NCBI GenBank assembly: GCA_000512085.1 | Contig: ASPP01006551.1 | Coordinates: forward strand, 1 to 21,456 | Direction: 5' to 3' | From: Reticulomyxa filosa | Taxonomy: Eukaryota; Foraminifera; Reticulomyxidae | DNA: 21,456 nt | Shown here: one piece after another, positions 1-9,109 of the stretch | How the letters are laid out: each line of letters opens with the position of its first letter | Numbering within the stretch: position 1 is the stretch's first letter | Translations under genes and position numbers: made by a program | The notes under the pieces: generated by a model | What the model saw: only the letters and a program-made list of their open reading frames with translations | What the model was told of the DNA's origin: nothing | The model's database searches: none

Positions 1-32
<32 letters not shown>

Positions 33-57
33 CAATAATAACAACAATAATAACAAG
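1..57 (+). repeat. AAT/AAC trinucleotide repeat coding poly-Asn
   Basis: Nine AAT triplets are followed by mixed AAC/AAT triplets, in frame with the first exon of the truncated gene, giving an Asn tract. It touches the window edge, so its full length is unknown. Mixing the two Asn codons suggests the peptide tract is kept, rather than this being only a young microsatellite. Confidence 0.8.
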
Positions 58-3016
58 AACAATAACAATCCTCACCATTTGGTCAATTTGCCAAGCAATT
101 TGAGTAGTATTGCTTCGTCGGGCAAAGGAAGCAACAGCATAAAAGACCGCGACACACATGAGAAAAACAAGGACACGGAAAGCAGGTCGGCCCAACTAGG
201 AAATGTCTCGTCTCGAGAAGATAACGCAAACAAAGAGCAGGAACAAAAACAAGAACGACAACGAACAAGCATCGGCGAAATGGCGAATGGCAAAAGCAAT
301 CAAAGTAGCAATCATAGCAGTGCCAACGCCCGCAGTTTGGACGAAAGAACGTCAAGTGTGCGAAATCGAGAAGAGGAGCGAGACGAGTTGTCACCACTGC
401 CCAAAGACAGTTTCGCCAATTTGGGATTGACGTATCCTCAAAAGCCGAACAAACACCATGAGAATGACCATGAAAAAGTTTTGCCAAAAAAAAAAAAAAA
501 AAAAAAAAAATTATTTGTTTTGTTTTTATTAATTTTTTTGTTTTTTGTTTTTTATGTTTTAGACAGTGAAAGAAAAGCCAATAATACGACCACTGCCACT
601 GAGCATTAGCAATGAGAATGAAAAAGCAGGAGGAGATAATGGGAAAAAGACTTCGCCCATATCGGATGGTTCGTCTTGCAGTAGCTGTGAAAGAGAACAG
701 TTGGACCCACGAAGACCAAAGAAAGAAAAAAAAGCAGACAAGAATTTGAAAACGGGCCCTCGCAAGTGTCACGCGCATCAAAAACGGCGGAAAACGGTTG
801 GTGAGGGGATCTATTCATCGAATCGTCATCACAGCAGCAGTCACAGCAATTCTATCGATCACGGCGATGGACGAGAGGCCCATGGCGGGACGACGGATAA
901 CAACCGTTCAACGACGACAAGTCTATTGTATGAGACCATGGACGAAAATATGTATCGCTATGTGTTTCATCGCATTCATCATAACAAAGCGACGTGGAAA
1001 GATGTATTCGATGATCCTGACTTGTATTATACGTTGTTGGCAGAATATCCGGCCAATGGAAAGTTCATCGACTTCATTTATGATAGCGGCGATAAAGGGC
1101 AAATTCACCCATTTTCCTTGTACTTCCAACAATTGGAAAATCCAGTGTTTGAGTTTGGCCAAACAGATGACTTGGACAAACCTTTCCAAGTAAATCTCGA
1201 AAGAGAACAGGAGGAACAAAAAAAGGCCATCGATACAACCGATTCCAAAAAAAATACACAAACGATGGACGCCAGAGCATTGGCGAAGAAAAACTATTAT
1301 GGAAATGCTAACGCTGGTAATGCAGATAGCAATGAGGAGGAAGAAGGAAAGGTTTCTTTTGTCACAGACGTTCAGGCCAATCAAATCCAAAACGATATGT
1401 ACAGAAGTCCTTCCATTTCGACATTGGGACCTTCCGCTTCCATTTGTGTTAGTGTTGACGACGAAAACAATGATCACGGAGATGCTGATGAGGCATTGCA
1501 CCGCTCCAACATCGTTCGTTCTGACACTGTCGATACTCCGTTGCTAAACAAACTGTATCTGGACTTGTGTCATATTCGACGCAAGTACGCGGTTTTGATG
1601 GCCGTCCATTTGGACTTACTCAAAGAAGTCAAAGAAAAGAAAGAAGAAGCTTCCAAAAATCATCGTACTATTGCCGACTTAGAAAAACAGTTGGATCGTG
1701 CGAATATGCGGTTGAGAGACGCCGGAAAGACTGAAAAAGTTTCTTTTTTTTTTTTTTTTGCACCAACTTTTTTTTTTTAACATACTGTGCAAAAAAAAAA
1801 AAATTAATAATAATAATAATAATAAAGGTTCTTCGTGACAACTTGCAAACCCATCAAAAGGGCTTGCAGCAAATGAAACAACGGAATGAACAGTTGGAAG
1901 AGACATTGCAACAATACAACCAGCAAATCATATCTCCGCAAGTTAGTGAAGCCAGTGGTGTACGCTCGCGAACGCCAAGCAATACATATTTTAAACGTGG
2001 AAAGATAGCGCAATCCAACTTACATCGCACATCAGTATTAAGTACTGTTGCTGTTGTCGGCACTGGAACTAGTCGAGAATCTCTAGTTTCGTTCGTTTGT
2101 TTGTTTGTTCGTTCGTCTGTTTTACGAATATCTTTGAGAGCCTACATAAATAAAAAGGGGAAGGAAAATAAAACAATAACAAAAAAAAAAATCCCTTTTT
2201 TATACGTTTGTTCTCCAAGATTCTGTGGCCCATGTCTTGTACCTACCTATTGTAATATATACATTTACACAAATGTATGTGTACACGTGCATAAATGTGT
2301 AAAAGAATGAAAGAAATAATTCGAGCAGCGACGTGACGGGCAATGAACTAAGTCAAATAATATCTCCATTGGCTCAATCGTCGCCGTCTCTCACATCCAA
2401 TAACGCGAAATATCAGTTGCATGAAGAAATGGAAGTTGAAGTAGAACCGAATGATGTACTTCATCAGCCTCGTTCTCGTGATAAACGAGCTACATCTCTG
2501 CTTATTCGCAACCTCAGAAATGGTTCCCAGAAGGAACTACTGGAATCGACAGCTAATGCTTCCGTCACTGGTGATGCCAGCGGGTCATCGAGAAGACAGA
2601 GTACTTCTCCAAATGATTCCTTCGCCTCTCCACAATATAACTGGCAATCGGGGGATTCTCACCGACGTCTGTCCTTGCGGGCCACCTCTCAGGCCTCTGC
2701 GTCTATGGAGGATCTTTTCCATCGAACTGATCGACCGAAGCACTTTTCCAAAAATAGTGAAACGAGCCCTGTCATCAGTCCATTGGCGGATTCTATTACA
2801 AATGTACATTTCAACAACAACAATCATAATAACCGCAGCTCCAACCTTCGTGGTGTTGCTGGGGTTCCCAAAGGAAATGCCACTACCAATCGTAGCACTA
2901 ATTCTACTGGCAAACAATTACTGAGATCACAAACAGCTGGCACACAGCAATACTTTTTTCAAAATAGCAAAGCCAAACGATCTCGGTCAGCACGTCCTTC
3001 CTCTGGGAATCAATAG
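1..3016 (+). CDS. Low-complexity coiled-coil protein, 5' truncated, four exons seen
   Basis: I do not recognise this protein. The proposed coding exons are <1-477, 563-1738, 1828-2085 and 2306-3016 (stop TAG), about 873 residues. All three introns are phase 0 and begin GTTTTG, GTTTCT and GTTTCG. The frame is open to the left edge, so the start lies outside the window. The N-terminal part is a run of Asn from an AAT/AAC repeat, followed by Ser/Asn/Arg/Glu-rich, probably disordered sequence. Exon 2 holds a more ordered, aromatic-rich block (about residues 280-370, including YRYVFHRIHH and TWKDVFDDPDLYY). The end of exon 2 and the start of exon 3 (about residues 480-585) are strongly coiled-coil (Leu, Glu, Lys and Gln heptads). 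Exon 4 is Ser/Asn/Arg-rich and ends in a basic tail. The third intron (2086-2305) is the least certain; it was chosen because phase 0 gives an uninterrupted polar frame. A scaffold or cytoskeletal role is possible but not shown. Confidence 0.75.
478..562 (+). other. Intron containing a long A homopolymer
   Basis: This 85 bp intron begins GTTTTGCC, has a run of about 25 A at 486-510, then a T-rich stretch ending in TTTTAG. Both flanking frames join in phase 0. It shows the local pattern of introns carrying long A or T runs close to a splice site. Confidence 0.75.
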
Positions 3017-4021
3017 TAAATTAGGGGAAAAAAAACAAAGACAAAAAAAATCAAAACTGTTGTATCAACCTTTGATCAATTCTCTTTTTTTTTTTGTTTT
3101 GTTTTTTTTTTATGCTTGGAAAGGTAGAAAGTAATTTTTTTTTTTTTGTTTATTTGTTTGTTTACTTTTGTTCGTTCATTTTCTTGCTTTGTCTTTTTAT
3201 TTTCTATTCTTTATTTATTTTTTTCTTGTTTTTGTTTTTTAGTCATGGCAGTGGAACTTTTTTTTTTAATGTTTTGAAAAATAGCTTGTGATGTAATGTT
3301 CTTGTATGTTTGTTCTGTTTTTTCCTTTCCATGACCCCGTGAAATCGTTGCCACTCCTTTTGTATGGTAAAGAAATGTGCAGACACTTTTATGGATATCT
3401 TGGTGTTCATTTTTTTTTTGTGGTTTTGTTTGTTTTATCAAACATTGAAAAAGAAAAAAAAGAAAAATCCTTTCCTAAAGTTTTTGTTTCTTGTGGTTTG
3501 ATTTCAGTTTGACAGGCGTTGCCTTCAACAAAAAGTAAAACTTGAATTTTTTTTAATGTGAAAAAATAACTCATTTGAAAATTTCAAAATGCCACACTGT
3601 TTCTCTAAGTTTATGCTCTAATATGAACATTCAGGCTGGATTGGACAAGAACGTCCATACTCCATTAAAGATTCAATTTAAATTGCACATCTTTTAATAA
3701 CAAGATTAAAGACAAATATTTGAAGAAATATTTTTCATTTTAAAGCTCACAACGTGTTTTTTTGATTGATCGCAAGATTATAGTCATCTTATCTGCACGT
3801 CGGCAGTACCTTTAAAAAAAATGTGGAAAAAAGAAGCAAAAAAAAATTAAAAAAATGCACAGTGAAATATCTATTGAATTACAATCAAATCGGAGGTGCT
3901 CACAAACACACAAATGCTTATTTTCGGAAGTGGAGAAAGTAGAGTTATCTTCAGAAAAACAGCTTATCCAAAACTTTGACAAGCATCAAAACTCACAAGG
4001 GAAAAAAGAAAATACTATTTT
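3017..4021. other. Convergent intergenic region, T-rich
   Basis: This 1 kb lies between the 3' ends of two converging genes. The first 500 bp carries many T homopolymers on the plus strand and no credible coding frame. The second half is plain AT-rich. A plus-strand ATG frame of 67 codons at 3855-4058 has reasonable composition but overlaps the proposed last exon of the minus-strand gene, and I see no domain in it. No RNA gene or repeat was recognised. Confidence 0.6.
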
Positions 4022-5927
4022 TCATCTGTGTGCAAAAGAATCATTCAATAGAATTTGAGTAATTTTTTTGCAAGATTCAATTTGAAGTAACGAATTAATG
4101 ACCCATCTATTCAAACAAAAAGTTAAGATGTTTTTGAAAATGAATAATGTCTATATCCACACATATTCAAAAAAAAACAAACCTAAGAGAGTCCAATTGC
4201 AAAGCAGTGGATTGAACAAATAATTGTTTTGACAGTTTCAAATTTTCAATTTCCTTTTGCAAAGTATCAATCCGAACTTGACTACTTTGAATGGTCCCTT
4301 CCAACTGGTTTAATAATTGATTCCTTTCCTTGTGCTTTTCCTCTAATTTTTCAGATAATTTTTTTTTCCCATTCTTGGTTATTCTTGATGATTTCATCTT
4401 CGATCATCGACTCAAGACTTCGTTCCATGTCCGTTATTTTTTGTGTCATTTCATTTTCCGTATCTAAGCTGACACGTCTCCAGGTCTCTTTTTCTTTCCT
4501 CAATTTCGTTGAGTACTCAGATTGGATGTGTTTTCGGACCTGATCGCTCAAAGATGCTACTTCATTTGCGTGGCTCGTCTTCAACGCTTCGATTTCCTTC
4601 AAGTGGTTTGCCTTCACTGTTTTCAGTTCTTCTTCATATTTGTTCTTCAATGTTTCCGTATCTTCTATTCTCAACACGCCAATATATACATATATATATA
4701 TTGTACATCAAAAATATGTCATATTTTGCCACTATTTTTGTGTATTCTCTTCTAAGTAAATAAATAAAGACATATATGCATATATATACAGAATATGTAT
4801 TATGCAAATGATACCGTCAGAATGAGCCTCATCAGAAGACTCTTCTTCCAATGTTTTTTCATTTTCGTCCTCTTTTGTCGAACTAATAATACGGTCCCAT
4901 GATTCCAGTTCTATCCATCACAAACCGTTTATACTATGTGATACACATGCATATGTACGTATGCATATATGTATGTTCACGTAATGTAATATATGTGCAT
5001 ATGCAAGACCTGCAGTAATATGCTGCGACAATCTTCGAAATTGCTTGCCGATTTCTTCACCTTTCTGTTCATGTTTTTGTTCATTTTTTTTTTGAAGAGA
5101 GAGGGAGAGAGAGAAGACAAAAAACAAAGATTTTTTAATGACTTAAAAAAGAACTCAAACCAAAGATTTCAATAATTGTTCATATTGATTGAATTCTTGT
5201 TTCAATTGCTCCAAGTCTTGTCTTGACGGCAAACGTGTCACTATTTGGCTTTTGCTTCGTCTCAGCTCTTCGATCACTTCTTCATTTTTGCTTGACATTA
5301 GTTTGATTATTTGGTCTTTCTTTTGAAGTGAGGTGTTTGTGTTTTTCAGCTTTTCTACTAAGTCATTCTTTTCGTTTTGATATTGTCTCAGCGTTTGTTC
5401 TAATTGCGCTATTTTACTTTCCAATTCTCCTTTTTTTTTTTTTTTAAGAAGGGGGGGGGAAGGTGTAGCATTAAAAAAAAAAAACTTGCTTTGGAAATTA
5501 TTTTGTTTATAACATAAAAATTAAGGCCCATATAATTTCAAACTGTATTTTTGACTTTTTTGTTGCTCTCATAATTTTGATTTGAAATTTCCTGGCTTTT
5601 TTGATTTTCTTTCAATTTTGTCAAATGGTCCCGCAAACGATTGTTATCATATTCGAACTGCTCAATTTTCGATTTATATGTGCCACCAATGGTGTGCAAA
5701 TCACCTTCCAGGATCTCCTTTTCTTTTAGTAATCTGTCCTTCTGCTCTTTCAATGTTTTGCACTCATTTCGCAATTGTGCTAATTCCTCTGTTGTTCCAA
5801 CCCAGCACTGACTTTGTTAAATTACTATTTTCCATTTATCTTAACATGTTCATACAAAAGAAAAACATAAATTAAGACCATTCTGCTTCGAAATCACTTG
5901 ATCTTGAGAAATTGCAGAGCTACTCAT
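4022..5927 (-). CDS. Long coiled-coil protein, about seven exons, with a homopolymer frameshift
   Basis: Proposed exons, in order of translation, are 5927-5879, 5788-about 5544, about 5429-5161, 5064-5010, 4910-4815, 4664-4183 and 4106-4022 (TGA), giving roughly 425 residues. The start ATG at 5927 opens MSSSAISQDQ. Most joins agree in phase, and each restores a continuous coiled coil rich in Glu, Lys, Gln and Leu. A short acidic break (EEESSDEAHSDEDTE) lies near the middle. There is no signal peptide, membrane segment or known catalytic motif, so a scaffold, golgin-like or cytoskeletal rod is likely, but no family can be named. There are two problems. The second-to-third exon join is out of phase (phase 0 donors against phase 1 acceptors). 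Exon 4664-4183 changes frame at an A9 run (4359-4367); removing one A would keep the coil going. The last exon is inferred only from phase (AG|A) and an open frame to TGA. Confidence 0.7.
4359..4367 (-). other. Homopolymer frameshift point in coiled-coil gene
   Basis: The minus-strand A9 run follows the codons for NQEWEK. In the upstream frame translation stops six codons later. In the adjacent frame the coiled coil resumes at once (LSEKLEEKHKERNQ). Total exon length is one base too long for the intron phases on both sides. This fits either an indel error in the sequence or a real mutation; no GT...AG intron fits here. Confidence 0.75.
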
Positions 5928-7904
5928 TTTTCAGCTTTTATTTTGCATCCCTCCAAAAACAAAAACACAACAACTAGTTTCATTCAGATACAGTTTTTTA
6001 GTTTTCTTTGTAATGCACTACTGGCACTGCCTATGGTGAGACTAAAGAAATACAATATTTTCTCAACAGTCAATGTTACCCACATTATAAGATTATAAGT
6101 TGATAAGATTTTTAGCATTATATAATATCAACACAAAACAAGTTGTCGACAATGAAAAATAAACAGTTATTTGAATTTAATCTATAATTATAAATTACGA
6201 GTTTGAGTTTGCAAAACATTGATCTTAAATTGATATATTTATATCAATATCAAATATTCGTAAAAATACTAGCAAATTAGTATAGCAATAATACTACAAT
6301 AAATTGCGATGCAGAGAGATCACAGAAAAAAAGAATTATCTGCAAAAGCAAAATTAGACAAATTCCAGTCATTTTTTTTGTTACTCCGTTTAATTTATGA
6401 GATACGCATATTTAAATTTCAAGAATCAATACGTAATCTAACACTGTTGTACTGTAAGTAATACTAATCGGAACAATACGCTATAACTTGCTATGTGTTT
6501 ATAATCAAAAATATTATAATCAACACCCAGTTCAATAACACTACATTCACTTGCGTCTCGAAACTGATAGTTTTAGCATATCGGAAACACGAACAGTTTG
6601 GATATACAAATCATATAATAATCAAATTTCACTTCTTACACGTACCCAAATTTTTCAACTGTTTGTTTTTTTTAAAGTAACAAATTAGCAAAAGCAAATT
6701 TATGCTTTAGTTAACTTGACGAAATGTTTAATTTAAATGACATAATCAACGATTAATATTCTATATACGTTTTGACAAATAATTTTGTGACATTATGATA
6801 TTTTGATCATAACAGTGTAGTGATATATGAGTCATAACTGACTCCAGAGTTGTAATAACTCAACTCATAAAATAAGACACTATTTGTTTTCTTTTTTTTT
6901 TTTAAATTGTCTTGAACGTTTTTCGTTAGCTGAGCTCTTTCTTGCGTCTCTCTACAACAGCACGATATTGGACCAATTTTCAATGAAAACGAAACAACAG
7001 AACGAAAAAAAAAGAAAAAACATTTAAGACAAAAAATACAATAAATGTCTTCTCTTGCAGCATGTATTTCTTTTTTTAATATATTTCTAATGGAAGAGTA
7101 CTGAATTCGGATTTGCAATATATTTCAGTATCGAATGTAGACTAATGTTGAATTTTACTATTAATGGAAGTGTATATCTTCTTGAAAGAAGTTAGTATCA
7201 TATTTTCGAATCTGGAGTATTATAGTTAGTTCATTTCACTTAATTTTGTCAAGTTAGTGACTATAAAAATTAAACATGACATATCTTTGCAATTTGCTTG
7301 AGATAGAAGCTTCCAGAACAGTTAAGTAATAAAAAAATATATATATCTCTTTTGGATTATTTGACTTAAAAAGACTTGTTTTACTGTCAATATTATAACA
7401 AAATTCATCTAGCAAGGAGTATTTAACTCTTTCATCGTCTTTTTTAAAAAGAAATAATTAGTATTTTCTTTAAAAACAAAGTGACTTTTTTTCGATAGAC
7501 TCAGTGTGTATACGTCAAATCAGGTTCTTTTCCAAAAAAAGTTCAAAATAAATCAAAAAAGAACAACAAAAAACGAAGAAATGACCAAAAATAAAAAAAT
7601 GACTAACAATAGCTTGCTGAAACTACAAACGATTAATTGATTTTTGTGTACTGAAAAGCAAGACAATTATGACTAACGACAAAGACAACATTATATAAAA
7701 GAAAATCTATGAGTTGAGAAATTTATTGTAGAAGCATTAATTTTTAGATTTTAGCAATTATGAAAACGAACTATCCCGCTTGAAAGATTATAACATACTT
7801 GATTCAGAAGAAAAAAACTTGTTTTACATTCGGATATTCGAACATATGACATGTCTATATGAGACTTGTAAGCTGTATCAAGTCACTTTGTGGTCATAGT
7901 GACG
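5928..7904. other. Gene-free AT-rich region, left part of desert
   Basis: About 2 kb of very AT-rich DNA with only short chance frames on both strands. No exon pair, RNA gene or domain could be supported. It may include the promoter and 5' UTR of the minus-strand coiled-coil gene next to 5927. Small palindromic AT patches (for example near 6225-6250) look like base-composition effects. Confidence 0.6.
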
Positions 7905-8079
7905 TAGTTATATACTTATTGGTTTAGAATATAACAGTATAATGCAAAGTAAAGTTGACACATAAAACGGTACCTTATATATATGATTGATTTTCTTCAT
8001 GAAAAGACAACATTTATATCTAATTTTTTTAAAAAATCTATAAATCGTGTACTTTTTGAATATCATTTTGGTTTTTTAT
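7905..8079 (+). repeat. Left arm of long inverted repeat
   Basis: This arm pairs with 8392-8565 on the opposite strand. Similarity begins at TAGTTATATA and ends at GGTTTTTTAT; beyond these points the two flanks diverge. Differences include C/T at the 11th base, one extra T after GGTACC, the T/A run lengths near 8024-8036, and small changes near 8040-8058. Confidence 0.85.
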
Positions 8080-8391
8080 TGAATCTTTTGTAGGGCAAGT
8101 CACTATTATAAGTATCTGAACGTCAAGGGAACGGATGAATCCACAGTAGGTTAAACTTCATCAACAACTTACTTAATTTCATTTTGTTATTTTATTTTAT
8201 TATTTAAATTACTTTCGTTTTACGAAACTCCGATTATCTTCTAAGTAAATATCTATCGTATTACAGTTATTGCACCAATACTATCAGCAGACGTCCCAAA
8301 CTTTACTAATATTTCAATATTTTATCCTTTATTTTTCTTTTTTTTTTAGCTAAGTATAGATATTCAAATTTTTTAAACAATTAGTAAATAT

Positions 8392-8565
8392 ATAAAAAAC
8401 CAAAATGATATTTAAAAAGTCACTATTTGTAGATTTTTTTTAAAAAATTAGATATAAATGTTGTCTTTTCATGAAGAAAATCAATCATATATATAGGTAC
8501 CGTTTTATGTGTCAACTTTACTTTGCATTATACTGTTATATTCTAAACCAATAAATATATAACTA
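8392..8565 (-). repeat. Right arm of long inverted repeat
   Basis: Reverse complement of 7905-8079, with near identity over 174 bp. The middle 100 bp (8460-8550 region) is almost free of mismatches, while the inner 50 bp is slightly more diverged. Confidence 0.85.
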
Positions 8566-9109
8566 TCAAATTTTAGTCAATTGAACAACATAAGTTCAAT
8601 ATGCATGTAAAATTACAGACTTATAACTTAAGTATATTCAGATAAAAAATAATAACTTTTTAAATAAACTGATTTTTCGGGTGGTGTTCACTTTTTTTGA
8701 CGCTACTGTATAAAGTGTTGTAAATTCATCATAATCACTGTAGTAGCTGCTAACTATATATTGTTTTGATTTATATTGACCAACATTTCATAAGTGAAAT
8801 TTTTTAATAAATTTTTAAAGAAAGCTAGTATTTGTTATTTTTTTTAAAAAATTAAAATCATTTTTTGTTATTTTAATCTTATATCACTGACCTATCATTA
8901 GATGTTCATGACCGAATTGAATCGTTTTCTTGTTGTATAAAAGTATGATATTTCTGATATAGCGTCACTTAAGATAATTTTATGGTTGTATCCAGAGCAT
9001 AAGGTAAATAGTATACCGTTTAATTGAAACTAAAAGAAAATGAAGCAAATTTAAAATGGTAATTGATTCAATGATGTGCGATGATCAAAACAGACAAAGA
9101 CAGTAAGTC
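8566..9109. other. Gene-free AT-rich region, right part of desert
   Basis: This stretch lies between the inverted-repeat element and the stop codon of the zinc-finger gene. It includes the Tc1-like end sequence near 8679-8710 and presumably the 3' UTR of the minus-strand gene ending at 9110. No coding frame or RNA gene was recognised. Confidence 0.55.
8679..8710 (-). repeat. Tc1/mariner-like terminal sequence, single end
   Basis: Read on the minus strand from 8710 this begins TACAGTAGCGTCAAAAAAAG and continues TGAACACCACCC. The CAGT start next to a TA, a GTCAAA block and a following GAACACC are the usual look of Tc1/mariner terminal inverted repeats. Read on the minus strand it points leftward into 8678. 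I found no convincing partner end in the window, so it may be a solo or degraded end. Confidence 0.4.

Larger units (their letters stand above)
7905..8565. mobile_element. Non-autonomous inverted-repeat (MITE/foldback-like) element
   Basis: Two arms in inverted orientation, 7905-8079 and 8392-8565, match over almost their whole length with about six differences or small indels (about 95% identity by eye). They enclose a 312 bp spacer with no usable coding frame. Landmarks shared by both arms are TTGGTTTAGAATATAACAGT, AAAGTTGACACATAAAACGG and TTTTCTTCATGAAAAGACAA. The outermost bases of the palindrome are TA at both ends, which could be a TA target duplication or simply part of the repeat. Inside each arm, CAGTATAATGC... 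then GTTGACAC resembles the start of Tc1/mariner terminal repeats. The best reading is a recently inserted or gene-converted non-autonomous DNA transposon. The superfamily is inference, and no transposase is present. Confidence 0.8.

Noticed and set aside
83-781. Long minus-strand frame opposite the first gene
   Set aside because: It is Phe/Cys/Leu-rich antisense of a low-complexity coding exon and crosses a clear intron; the plus-strand model explains the region.
923-1501. 192-codon minus-strand frame
   Set aside because: Antisense shadow of exon 2 of the plus-strand gene, with no domain or start context.
3855-4058. 67-codon plus-strand ATG frame
   Set aside because: Composition is acceptable, but there is no recognisable domain and it overlaps the phase-consistent last exon of the minus-strand coiled-coil gene.
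6807-7118. 103-codon minus-strand frame in the AT-rich desert
   Set aside because: Phe/Lys homopolymer-driven, no splice partners and no domain.
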